A stretch of DNA of 44,311 bases from Flavipsychrobacter sp. (GTDB taxonomy: Bacteria > Bacteroidota > Bacteroidia > Chitinophagales > Chitinophagaceae): the NCBI GenBank assembly GCA_017849575.1, contig JAFIGV010000012.1:1-44311 (forward strand), read 5' to 3'. Each line of letters begins with the position of its first letter. Positions within the stretch are counted from its first letter, which is position 1. This document shows, one piece after another, positions 31,928-42,776 of this stretch. The notes below the pieces were generated by a model. It searched no databases and was not told the origin of the DNA. It saw only the letters and a list, made by a program, of their open reading frames with translations. The position numbers and the translations under genes are program-made.

Positions 31928-33034
31928 ATGTCAGCACAACTAAAAATCGGAATTGTAGGAGGGGGAAAGCGTTGCCGCAGTCTGCTTCAGCATGCCGTAT
32001 CCTCGGGCTGGAAGCTATCCCTGATGGATGATCTTTCCTGCCGGTCTGAACTGCCCGAAGGTGTTCGTTTTGTTGCCGGCAATGTTAGGGACGATCAGGA
32101 TTTGCTCCGTTTCGGCAAAGATTTCGATTTGATTGCGGTGTGGACAGCGGAGGCCAATGTTGACGCGTTGAGAAGCCTGAGTAATATGGGTATCGTCATC
32201 ACGCCCGGCATCGGAACGATAGAAACACTGCAAAACCGGCTACTGCGCAATCTGCTGCTGAACGATCACAATATCCCGATGCTCAGCCTGGCGGATTCTG
32301 CGGCGCCCTACGAAGTGCAGGAGCAAAGGATTTCGGAGAAGCAACACCTGGCAGGACCTTTGCCTTTGCAGGAAGTCCTGACAAGTCGCCCCTCCGGTCC
32401 CTACCCAGATCTGCAGGCCGGGAAACTGCACGTAATCGTTTCGCGCAGCCTCTCCGGAAATGTCACCTGTTTTCATCCTGCGTTGATGACGGACAATGGT
32501 AGCCAGATACAATTCGATCTGCGCACCTGCCCCGCGTATCTCAATCCTGAGACTGCTGTGAATGCCTGTACCCTGGCTGCCCGCCTGGCCAGAGCCATTT
32601 CGTTGTCGGGTATGCTCTCTGTAGAGATGTATCTGAGCCATAATGAACGATTGTTTGTAGGAAAAATAAGTACAGTGCCGGGGGGCAAAGGACTGCCCGC
32701 CGTTGCTTATGCAAAAGATCAGGAGACAGTGCTCGCGCTCAGAAGCACACTCGGCCTTCCCACCAGCACCGGTAACCGTACAACCCTGCTGCCCGGAATA
32801 CTGGAGCCCGCAGCGTTTCGTAAAAAAGCGATAAGCGACGCGCTCAGGCTCATCCTCTGCGCTGATGATTTCCCCGCATTCGATAGGGGTTATTCGTACA
32901 GCCCCTACCGTGAGCGGTTGTTGGGTACAGGGCCTTCGGTAGACGATCCTTATGAACTTCTTGCTAAATCCATTGTGGTTTGCGAGCTGCTTGCGGCACC
33001 CCATTGCGCAAAACATCCGGATCTGAAAAATTGA
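31928..33034 (+). CDS. PurK-like protein with degenerate active site
   Basis: The 368-residue product follows the PurK plan: Rossmann start KIGIVGGGKRCRSLL, then ITPGIGTIETLQNRLLRNLLL, where PurK has the matching glycine loop and Q-D-R. Later come ARLARAISLSGMLSVEMYLS and ALRSTLGLP. The metal-binding segment that reads NEIAPRPHNSGH in PurK is here GKISTVPGGKGL, so ATP-grasp catalysis is probably lost or altered. It sits 23 bp ahead of icd and divergent from a LysR gene. A new role, not purine synthesis, is inferred. ATG 31862 is a less likely start. Confidence 0.6.
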   Translation: MSAQLKIGIVGGGKRCRSLLQHAVSSGWKLSLMDDLSCRSELPEGVRFVAGNVRDDQDLLRFGKDFDLIAVWTAEANVDALRSLSNMGIVITPGIGTIETLQNRLLRNLLLNDHNIPMLSLADSAAPYEVQEQRISEKQHLAGPLPLQEVLTSRPSGPYPDLQAGKLHVIVSRSLSGNVTCFHPALMTDNGSQIQFDLRTCPAYLNPETAVNACTLAARLARAISLSGMLSVEMYLSHNERLFVGKISTVPGGKGLPAVAYAKDQETVLALRSTLGLPTSTGNRTTLLPGILEPAAFRKKAISDALRLILCADDFPAFDRGYSYSPYRERLLGTGPSVDDPYELLAKSIVVCELLAAPHCAKHPDLKN

Positions 33035-33057
33035 ACCATCTAAATCATAATCAAACA

Positions 33058-34554
33058 ATGGAAAGAACCATTCAAAAATCGGAAGAAAGAAATGTACCCA
33101 AGGGTATCATCAGTAAGGCCACCCCGATCACTGTTGCTTATGGCGACGGCATCGGACCCGAGATCATGAAGGCGACACTTAAAGTAATAGAGGCCGCCGG
33201 CGCCCATCTCGACATCGAGGAAATTGAAATCGGCGAACAGATTTACCTTAAGGGCAATACTGCCGGCATTGATGCCGCTGCATGGGAGTCGCTCCGACGT
33301 AACCGTGTGTTTCTAAAAGCACCTATTACCACGCCGCAGGGAGGAGGCTTTAAGAGCCTGAATGTAACCACCAGAAAGATGCTGGGCTTATACGCCAACG
33401 TGCGCCCCTGCACCTCTTATCACCCCTTTGTACCCACCAAGCATCCTGTGATGGACGTGGTGATTGTAAGGGAAAATGAGGAAGATCTGTATGCAGGCAT
33501 CGAACATCAGCAGACGGATGAAGTGGTGCAATGCCTCAAACTGATCTCAAAGCCGGGAACTAAAAAGATCATCCGGTATGCCTTTGAATATGCGCGGGCC
33601 TACGGAAGGAAAAAGGTGACCTGCTTTACCAAGGACAACATCATGAAAATGACGGACGGCCTGTTTCATAAAACCTTCGACCGGGTTGGAGAAGAATATC
33701 CGGAAATCGAGAAAGAACACTGGATCGTAGATATCGGGGCAGCGCGACTGGCAGAAACCCCGGAGCAGTTTGATGTGATCGTGATGCCCAATCTTTATGG
33801 AGACATTTTGAGCGATGTGGCAGCGCAGATCACCGGTTCTGTAGGACTGGCGGGCAGCGCCAATATAGGCGATGGTTTTGCCATGTTTGAAGCGATACAT
33901 GGCTCTGCACCACGCCTCGCCGGAAAAAATCTGGCCAATCCCTCAGGGCTGCTGCTGGCGGCTGTGCAGATGCTGGTGCATATCGGGCAGCAGGATGTGG
34001 CCTGCAACGTGCACAATGCCTGGCTCAGGACGATAGAAGACGGAGTACATACCAAGGATATTTACAAAGAGGGTGTCTCAACGGCGTTGGTGGGCACCCG
34101 GGAATTTGCTGATGCTGTCATCGATCGTTTGGGAGCCATACCCCGGCAATTGCCTGCAGTGGATTATGCTGAAGGAAACAAACAGATCACAGTGTCCTGG
34201 ACTCCTGAGCCACCGTCGATCAAGGCGCTGGTAGGAGTGGATGTTTTTCTCCGGCACGACGATAGAAATCCCGACCGTCTCGGAGCATTACTATCAACCT
34301 TCGAATCCTGTGGTATGCAGTTGAAAATGATCACCAATCGCGGCACCAAAGTATGGCCCGGGGGATTTCCGGAAACCTTTTGTACGGACCACTGGCGCTG
34401 TCGCTTCATCCGATCGGAAGAACAAGGCATCAGCTATCAGGGCGTCATCGATCTTCTGCAAAAAATTCATCACCGTGAACTGACTATCATCAAAACGGAG
34501 AACCTCTACCTCATGGATGGTCAGCCGGCTTTCAGTGCAGGGCAGGGACAATAA
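33058..34554 (+). CDS. icd: NADP-dependent isocitrate dehydrogenase, long form
   Basis: The 498-residue enzyme oxidises isocitrate to 2-oxoglutarate and CO2 in the TCA cycle. Motifs are GDGIGPEIM, the substrate loop SLNVTTRKMLGLYANVRPC, RENEEDLYAGIEH and the metal region NLYGDILSD, with EAIHGSAPRLAGK for the cofactor. About 140 residues are added after the catalytic core (from VSWTPEPPSIKALVG), the same layout as Thermus isocitrate dehydrogenase. It is downstream of the PurK-like gene and probably in a LysR-controlled operon. Confidence 0.92.
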   Translation: MERTIQKSEERNVPKGIISKATPITVAYGDGIGPEIMKATLKVIEAAGAHLDIEEIEIGEQIYLKGNTAGIDAAAWESLRRNRVFLKAPITTPQGGGFKSLNVTTRKMLGLYANVRPCTSYHPFVPTKHPVMDVVIVRENEEDLYAGIEHQQTDEVVQCLKLISKPGTKKIIRYAFEYARAYGRKKVTCFTKDNIMKMTDGLFHKTFDRVGEEYPEIEKEHWIVDIGAARLAETPEQFDVIVMPNLYGDILSDVAAQITGSVGLAGSANIGDGFAMFEAIHGSAPRLAGKNLANPSGLLLAAVQMLVHIGQQDVACNVHNAWLRTIEDGVHTKDIYKEGVSTALVGTREFADAVIDRLGAIPRQLPAVDYAEGNKQITVSWTPEPPSIKALVGVDVFLRHDDRNPDRLGALLSTFESCGMQLKMITNRGTKVWPGGFPETFCTDHWRCRFIRSEEQGISYQGVIDLLQKIHHRELTIIKTENLYLMDGQPAFSAGQGQ

Positions 34555-34585
34555 AAATTTTTTTCACACTCAAAATAGACAAACA

Positions 34586-34900
34586 ATGAAAGCAGTATTG
34601 CTCAATGGACGGTACACCACCGCGGAGGCAGAACAACTCCTCACCAGGTTATTTCGCGTGAAGATTGATTTTCATCTGGCAAAGATCGATACCGCGGTTG
34701 CCTCGGAGGAAGACATTAAACACTCCGAGAAGCGGATCCGACAACTGGAAGAAGAACTGCGGGGGCTGACCCGGGAGCTTCGTGCCGGCAATTACAGACA
34801 TGTGGCGCTCCATGCCAGCCTTAGCCTCGATATGTGCCCGGACTATCATAACGCAGAACCGAAGGAACGATCCGCAATGGGCAAGCCCGCTTTGCTGTAG
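34586..34900 (+). CDS. small coiled-coil hypothetical protein
   Basis: The 104-residue protein has a clear amphipathic coiled coil in the middle (HSEKRIRQLEEELRGLTREL, about residues 45-65) and an N-terminal stretch that resembles small cytoplasmic regulators. It lies 31 bp after icd and 4 bp before the next gene, so it is co-transcribed. I recognise no family. Confidence 0.65.
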   Translation: MKAVLLNGRYTTAEAEQLLTRLFRVKIDFHLAKIDTAVASEEDIKHSEKRIRQLEEELRGLTRELRAGNYRHVALHASLSLDMCPDYHNAEPKERSAMGKPALL

Positions 34901-34904
34901 GCTG

Positions 34905-35753
34905 ATGCGCACAGATTTTTTTCGCGGACGGCAACTGATCGTTGCTACCATGCACGGAAAGGAAGCGGCAATAGCGCCCGTTCTGGAGCGAGAACTAGGT
35001 GTTCAGGTCGTTCCCTTCCGGGGTTTAGACACCGATCGCTTTGGCACCTTCAGCGGAGAGGTGGGGCGTGTTTCCGACCCTCTGGAAACGGCTCGGGCGA
35101 AGGGTAATGCGGCAGCGCTTCTTTATCCCGGTGCCCTCGTTGTTGCCAGCGAGGGCTCCTTTGGTCCGCATCCTTCAGGTTTTTTTCTACCCTGCGATGA
35201 TGAGGTCTTACTGCTTATGGATTTCGAACATACATTAGAGATCCACACACGTATCCTCAGTACAGAAACCAACTTCGCGGGAGCTGCTTTTACCGAGATG
35301 CGACCGCTAATGGATTTTGCTGCCACAATAGGTTTTCCCGCGCATGGGCTTATCCTGAAAAGAGATCGCGACTGCATAGCCGGCATGGTGAAGGGTATTG
35401 TGGCTGCAGACCAATTGCGAAGCGAAGCTGAAAATTTCCTTCATCGTTATGGTGGTGTTTTTGTCGAAACGGATATGCGGGCCTGTTTCAATCCTACCAG
35501 AATGAAGCAGATAGAAAGAGCAGCAGTAAAACTGGCGGCCAAAGCAAATCAGATCTGTCCTCGGTGCAAAAGGCCAGGCTTTGATGTGGTCTCCTATCGT
35601 AGCGGGCTACCTTGTGAGCTCTGCGGCATACCCACCCGCAGCATTTTGTCTGTTACTCGTGGATGTGCAGGCTGCCAGCATGAAACCGAAGAACTGTATC
35701 CGGATGGAAAGACTACGGAAGACCCTATGTATTGCGATCACTGCAACCCATAG
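34905..35753 (+). CDS. DUF6671-like zinc-ribbon protein
   Basis: The 282-residue product has an N-terminal alpha/beta domain (LIVATMHGKEAAIAPVLERE, then ALVVASEGSFGPHPSGFFLP). The C-terminus is a double zinc ribbon: CPRCKRPGF, CELCG, CAGC and YCDHC. This matches what I remember as DUF6671, which has no known function. ATG 34905 lies 4 bp after the upstream stop; the longer frame from 34782 only overlaps the neighbour. It ends the icd operon, convergent with the stressosome operon. Confidence 0.7.
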   Translation: MRTDFFRGRQLIVATMHGKEAAIAPVLERELGVQVVPFRGLDTDRFGTFSGEVGRVSDPLETARAKGNAAALLYPGALVVASEGSFGPHPSGFFLPCDDEVLLLMDFEHTLEIHTRILSTETNFAGAAFTEMRPLMDFAATIGFPAHGLILKRDRDCIAGMVKGIVAADQLRSEAENFLHRYGGVFVETDMRACFNPTRMKQIERAAVKLAAKANQICPRCKRPGFDVVSYRSGLPCELCGIPTRSILSVTRGCAGCQHETEELYPDGKTTEDPMYCDHCNP

Positions 35754-35789
35754 CGGGTACTGCTTCTTATGCGCAATCCTTTCGCGCTG

Positions 35790-37406
35790 TCATGCCGATT
35801 GTGCCAAAGGAAGTGTGACGATGAAAGTAGCTCCTGCACCGGGCCGGCTTTCCGCACGGATGCTGCCTTTGTGCTGCTCCGCAATTTTTTTACAAATAGC
35901 CAGTCCTATGCCGGTACCTTCATATTTATCTCGAGTATGCAGTCTTTGAAAAATGTTGAACATCTTGGAGATATACTCGTGTTCAAAACCAATTCCGTTG
36001 TCAGCAAAGCGAAGTTCAACATGGGTTGCACTCACCGACCCGGAGATCTGAATTCCCGGACGCTGGTCTGCCCGGCTGTACTTTAACGCATTCGACAACA
36101 GGTTTTCGAAAAGTTGTTTAAGCTGTGTGCTGTTCCCTTCTATTACGGGCAGCTCGTCTGCAGAAATTTCAGCAGATTTTTCTGCAATACTGATCTCGAG
36201 GTCTTGCAGGGTTTCAGCCAGCACTTCATTGAGATCTACCTCAGAAAAACCGCCATGTAGTACGGTGGAGTAAACCAGAATATCCTGTATCAGCGCCTTC
36301 ATTCGTTCGGAGGCATTGGTGAGCTTTTTAAAATACTGAGCGGCTTCAGCAGGCAAATCCGGTGCATACCTTCTGTTCATGTAGTCGCTGTACAGCGTAA
36401 TTTTTCGCAAGGGTTCCTGCAGATCATGGCTGGCTACATAGGCAAATTGTTCGAGCTGCTGGTTACTATGGTTGAGTTGTAATATTTTCTCTTCAAGTTC
36501 TGCCTGTGCCGTTTTTAGAACAACATTATCTTTCAATGCGGCTTCCATCGTTTTCTGCGCATGGATATCTGCCATGAAGATATTCCAGCCGGTGATCTTT
36601 CCGCTTTCGTCGTGTACCGGTGTTGCCATGCCGGTATGCCATCGGTACTCACCCGTATGCTGGTTCCTAAACCTTCGTTCCGGTCGCACGGTCATGCGCT
36701 TTCGTGCAGTATCTGCAGTCCAGCTATTCCACACCTCTGAAAAGTCTTCGGGGTGAAGCACGCCCGACCAACGCGTTTCATTGAGCAGAGATGCTGATTG
36801 CCCCGTATATTCTTCCACCCAGCTATTGGCATATACGATATGGCCTTTGTCGTCAACCGACAGAATCATGATGGGCAAAGAATCGGTGAGCAGCTTATAC
36901 TGCTTTTCGCTGTGTGCCAGGCGTTCCGCCAGGGCTGCGAGTTGCCGGTTCTTTCTTTTTATTTCTTCATAGGGCGAAATGGTAGGATCATGGTTGAGAT
37001 GGATACGCCATTTTTCAATATGCGCTTCATCAATTCTTACAGCAATGGGCAGCCGATAGCTAAGCAATGTTGTATTCAGACCTTCACAGGTGGTACAATG
37101 CAGGTCGGTCAGCAATCTTCGGGCATAATTATAGCCCTCATCCTGCAGCGGTGAAAAATCCGCACGTCTGTCCTCTAACCGGGCACAGATATTTTTAGGT
37201 ACCTCTCCTTTGTCGCTCACAAAGAGTTTAAGTACAGCCGCCTCGTTTTTGGAGATAACGGTGCGTGACACCTCCGATACCGCGGTGGCAAAGGTGGTTT
37301 GTGCCGAAATGGAAAGCCCGGTAAGCTCTGCCAGTCGCATGCTTTGTTTGTGGGCGAGTATCAGGTCCATCTCGTTTTCGAGCGTGATTTGTGTTATCTC
37401 TGTCAT
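35790..37406 (-). CDS. PAS sensor histidine kinase with RsbT-like N-terminus
   Basis: The 538-residue soluble kinase begins with a region like an RsbT-type ATPase (TGLSISAQTTFATAVSEVSRTVI, residues 29-51). A PAS domain (about 168-290), a coiled coil, a HisKA domain with His327 in ASHDLQEPLRKI and a HATPase follow (NLLSNALKYSRA, ADNGIGFE, GTGIGLAICKKIAEQHKG). It is the last gene of the stressosome operon and starts inside the stop of the rsbX-like gene (ATGA). I infer that it carries the stressosome signal to an unknown response regulator. No membrane helices are seen. Confidence 0.85.
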   Translation of the reverse strand: MTEITQITLENEMDLILAHKQSMRLAELTGLSISAQTTFATAVSEVSRTVISKNEAAVLKLFVSDKGEVPKNICARLEDRRADFSPLQDEGYNYARRLLTDLHCTTCEGLNTTLLSYRLPIAVRIDEAHIEKWRIHLNHDPTISPYEEIKRKNRQLAALAERLAHSEKQYKLLTDSLPIMILSVDDKGHIVYANSWVEEYTGQSASLLNETRWSGVLHPEDFSEVWNSWTADTARKRMTVRPERRFRNQHTGEYRWHTGMATPVHDESGKITGWNIFMADIHAQKTMEAALKDNVVLKTAQAELEEKILQLNHSNQQLEQFAYVASHDLQEPLRKITLYSDYMNRRYAPDLPAEAAQYFKKLTNASERMKALIQDILVYSTVLHGGFSEVDLNEVLAETLQDLEISIAEKSAEISADELPVIEGNSTQLKQLFENLLSNALKYSRADQRPGIQISGSVSATHVELRFADNGIGFEHEYISKMFNIFQRLHTRDKYEGTGIGLAICKKIAEQHKGSIRAESRPGAGATFIVTLPLAQSA

Positions 37407-38425
37407 AGCGGACTGTTTACCCGGGCTATTACCAATGACATATCATCGGTCTTTCGTCCGAAATCCTTGTATAGTGCGGCGGCAATAAAGCTCAGATCAA
37501 GCCTTAGAATGCCGGGATACTTCTGCAGGTCCCAACGTGTTTTGATGCCGTCGGAGCACATGATCAGCAATTGGCCATGGGCATGATCGAGTTCCAGCGC
37601 TTTCATAGAGGTTGGTATATTCATGCCGATAATGCCGTTGTAAGACAGGCAGTTTTTTGAGGACAACGTTCCCTGCATTCTTGTAGCGATATTGCCTACG
37701 CCGCAGATGTGCCACTTTTTTTCTTTGTAGAAATAGGTTGCTGCGGTACCTACCAGGCCCCTGGTTTTTTTTACTGCGCCGTGTATTGATCGTATCTGGG
37801 CAAGAGGTTGGTCGTCTGGCCCTTCCTTAAACACCTGAATGGCTTTTTGTACTGCGGCGTGTGCATCTGCCCCGTGGCCCAGTCCGTCGCCCAGAAATAT
37901 CTTAAAGCAGTTGGATTTTTCCCTGATGGCGGCCCCGTCTCCGCAAAGCTGTTCGCCTGGCTTGGCTACCACCAGCGACCGGAACACCACCTGTTCGGTT
38001 TTTGAAGGGGCGGGTACTTTTGATTTATAAATGCGCGACAGGATGATTGTTCCCCAGCCTGGCAGCGAGTATAGATCAAAGAAGTCTGAGAGTCTTTTCA
38101 TAGAGCCCAAACCATGTCCAAGCGTATGGACTGTGGAGACGCCGTCCCCGAGCATTTTCTGCGGGTCGGCTATACCGGGTCCGTTATCAATACTGATGAG
38201 CTCTACCATTTCATTTTTCGGATCATCACTTACCCTTACAAGTATCTCGCCGCCGCCCGCATGTTTTATCAGGTTGGAGGCCATTTCCGCCACCACCAGA
38301 TCTACATTGCCGGTCTTATTTTCTGAGAAGCCTGTGCTGCCCACCAAAGCATGAATCTCTTTTTTCAGAATCGCCAGGTAACTCCGGTCTTCTGCATTGA
38401 AGCTGATATGTGCGTCTCTAACCAT
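37403..38425 (-). CDS. RsbX-like phosphatase fused to an RsbT-like ATPase domain
   Basis: Residues 1 to about 135 are a GHKL ATPase of the anti-sigma type (VDLVVAEMASNLIKHAGGGE, SIDNGPGIADPQKM, LGHGLGSMKRLSDFFD). The rest is a PP2C/SpoIIE-type phosphatase with FLGDGLGHGADAHAAV, MCSDGIKTRW and DDMSLVI for metal binding. RsbX removes phosphate from the stressosome proteins RsbR and RsbS. The fusion of both activities in 340 residues is seen in non-Bacillus stressosome operons. It overlaps rsbT by 8 bases and the kinase gene by 4. Confidence 0.85.
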   Translation of the reverse strand: MVRDAHISFNAEDRSYLAILKKEIHALVGSTGFSENKTGNVDLVVAEMASNLIKHAGGGEILVRVSDDPKNEMVELISIDNGPGIADPQKMLGDGVSTVHTLGHGLGSMKRLSDFFDLYSLPGWGTIILSRIYKSKVPAPSKTEQVVFRSLVVAKPGEQLCGDGAAIREKSNCFKIFLGDGLGHGADAHAAVQKAIQVFKEGPDDQPLAQIRSIHGAVKKTRGLVGTAATYFYKEKKWHICGVGNIATRMQGTLSSKNCLSYNGIIGMNIPTSMKALELDHAHGQLLIMCSDGIKTRWDLQKYPGILRLDLSFIAAALYKDFGRKTDDMSLVIARVNSPL

Positions 38426-38828
38426 TCTTCCACTTTATAATCGTAACCGTAGTGCCTTCTCCAAGCGTGCTTTGGATATTAAACTCGCTTACCAGCCTTT
38501 TGGTTCCCGGCAGGCCGAGGCCGAGGCTCTTGCCCGTAGTGTACCCATCTTTCATGGCCAGCGAAATGTCTGCAATACCCGGGCCTTTGTCTGAAAAAGT
38601 GAGTCTTATGCCTGCTTCTCTTCCTTTGCTGATCACCTCTATAAGGGTTTCACCGCCCGATGCATAGCGGAGCATATTGCGCACCAGTTCGCTTGCAGCC
38701 GTGATGAGTTTGGTCTGGTTGACCAGCCCCATGCCAATCCGGGTCGCATACTCCTTTACACGATTTCGAAAGGGAACCACGTCCTGCTCTTTTACGATCA
38801 ACATCTTATCCTTACTCAGCGTCGTCAT
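38418..38828 (-). CDS. rsbT: anti-sigma-type serine kinase RsbT
   Basis: The 136-residue GHKL kinase has the N-box ELVRNMLRYASGGETLIEV, G1 SDKGPGIADISLAM and the Gly-rich SLGLGLPGTKRLVSEF. In Bacillus, RsbT phosphorylates RsbS and RsbR on the stressosome and, once released, activates the downstream partner. ATG 38828 lies inside the end of rsbS, giving a 17-base overlap; the frame is open to 38873. No sigma-B or RsbU gene is in the window. Confidence 0.88.
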   Translation of the reverse strand: MTTLSKDKMLIVKEQDVVPFRNRVKEYATRIGMGLVNQTKLITAASELVRNMLRYASGGETLIEVISKGREAGIRLTFSDKGPGIADISLAMKDGYTTGKSLGLGLPGTKRLVSEFNIQSTLGEGTTVTIIKWKNG

Positions 38829-39225
38829 CGGCGCTGTCGTCCCTGTCGACGTCCATCTCTTCTCCATCAACAAGAATTTTTTTTCTCAAAAGCTCCATGC
38901 CCTTTTCTACATTCAAAGCCGTATGTACCCCGGTGAGCGGTAACCCCAGTTCTATCAGCGTAATGGCCACCGCGGGTTGCATGCCCACCACTACGGTTTC
39001 TGCGTCCATGATCTTGGACATGCTGGCGATATTGCCGATAATTCTCCCCATGAAGGAATCCACAATGGTGACTGCAGAGATGTCGATTAATACGCCTCTT
39101 GCGCCGGTTTTGCTTACCGCCTGCACCAGATCGGACTCAAGGTTGAGTGCCAGACGGTCGTAAAGATCTACCTGTATGGTGACCAACAGAAATGGTCCCA
39201 TCCGGAGAATAGGAATCTTTTCCAT
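38812..39225 (-). CDS. rsbS: stressosome STAS scaffold RsbS
   Basis: The 137-residue STAS protein has IDISAVTIVDSFMGRIIGNI. Ser57 is at the position of the Bacillus RsbS Ser59 that RsbT phosphorylates. The last 20 residues form an acidic tail (EEMDVDRDDSADDDAE) beyond the usual end of RsbS. Part of that tail is encoded in the overlap with rsbT, so the tail may simply provide coupling. It follows rsbR by 10 bp. Confidence 0.9.
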   Translation of the reverse strand: MEKIPILRMGPFLLVTIQVDLYDRLALNLESDLVQAVSKTGARGVLIDISAVTIVDSFMGRIIGNIASMSKIMDAETVVVGMQPAVAITLIELGLPLTGVHTALNVEKGMELLRKKILVDGEEMDVDRDDSADDDAE

Positions 39226-39235
39226 AGTGCAGCGA

Positions 39236-40105
39236 TTATTTTATAGATGGATAGTCTTTTTGCTTTTTCCGAACTTCCAGTTGCAGGCTGGCAAAAGCGT
39301 AGCGCAATGCATTGGCCAGGGTAGATTTGGTAACCACCGACGAGAGGTCAATGCCCAGATGTACAACGGTCTGCGCTATTTCGGGCCTGATGCCACTGAT
39401 GATGCACTCCGCACCCATAAGCCTTGTGGCGCTTACGGTTTTGATCAGGTGCTGCGCCACCAGCGAATCTACCGCCGGTACGCCCGAAATGTCGAGAATG
39501 GCGATACTGCTGCCTGTGTCCACAATTTCCTGCAGCAGGCTTTCCATCACCACCTGTGTACGCGCACTATCGAGCGTGCCAATGATGGGAAGCGCTACAA
39601 TACCGTCCCAAACCCGTATCACCGGCGTTGAGATTTCTGCAATTTCATCTGTCTGCCTGAGGATCACTTCTTCGCGGCCTTTGATAAAGGTCTCAAAAGT
39701 GACAATGCCGAAACTGTCGATCAGTCTGCCAATCCGAATAGCAGATTCGTAAAGTAGTGCCGGATCGTTTTTGTACTCCTGCTGGATGATCTCGATCAAA
39801 GCATCTTTGAGGCTAAAGACAAAAATGCCCGTTTCGCGTGGAGAAAATCCCTGGCGGGCGCGGGTTATTGATATGCCGCCCAGTATTTCATAGACGTCAT
39901 CAAACTCCGGTGACTGCACATCATGAAGATTTTCGTCGGTAAGTTTCTGCAGCAGCACGTCAACCAATTCTCCGGACTGTTCGCGCAGTGCCTCGTTGCT
40001 CATCAGATCGTCACGCAGTCCGTCATCCGCAAGCTGATTTTTCATCCACAGGTCTAAGATCTGTTTCTTTTTTTTGAGCAAGGTTTTGGAAATATCAATT
40101 TTCAT
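39236..40105 (-). CDS. rsbR: stressosome sensor-scaffold RsbR
   Basis: The 289-residue product has an all-helical N-terminal sensor (RsbRD-type, residues 1-150, starting LLKKKKQILDLWMKNQ) that is not globin-like. A C-terminal STAS domain has LPIIGTLDSARTQ (Thr177, matching Bacillus Thr171) and ISGVPAVDSLVAQHL, where Ser214 replaces Thr205. Both are expected RsbT targets. It is the first gene of the operon rsbR-rsbS-rsbT-rsbX-like-kinase. Confidence 0.9.
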   Translation of the reverse strand: MKIDISKTLLKKKKQILDLWMKNQLADDGLRDDLMSNEALREQSGELVDVLLQKLTDENLHDVQSPEFDDVYEILGGISITRARQGFSPRETGIFVFSLKDALIEIIQQEYKNDPALLYESAIRIGRLIDSFGIVTFETFIKGREEVILRQTDEIAEISTPVIRVWDGIVALPIIGTLDSARTQVVMESLLQEIVDTGSSIAILDISGVPAVDSLVAQHLIKTVSATRLMGAECIISGIRPEIAQTVVHLGIDLSSVVTKSTLANALRYAFASLQLEVRKKQKDYPSIK

Positions 40106-42720
<2,615 letters not shown>

Positions 42721-42739
42721 AGATGCTTTACCATCTGTG

Positions 42740-42776
42740 GCAGAGGCGGTAGCTATATCGCCTCTGCTATTTTTTT
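42740..42776 (+). terminator. katG terminator
   Basis: GCAGAGGCG and CGCCTCTGC form a perfect 9-bp stem with a 10-base loop, followed by TATTTTTTT. The stem ends at the stop codon of the convergent lipoprotein gene. Confidence 0.88.

Noticed and set aside
32240-33058. 272-residue minus-strand reading frame
   Set aside because: Antisense to the PurK-like gene and starts in the icd start region; no recognisable features.
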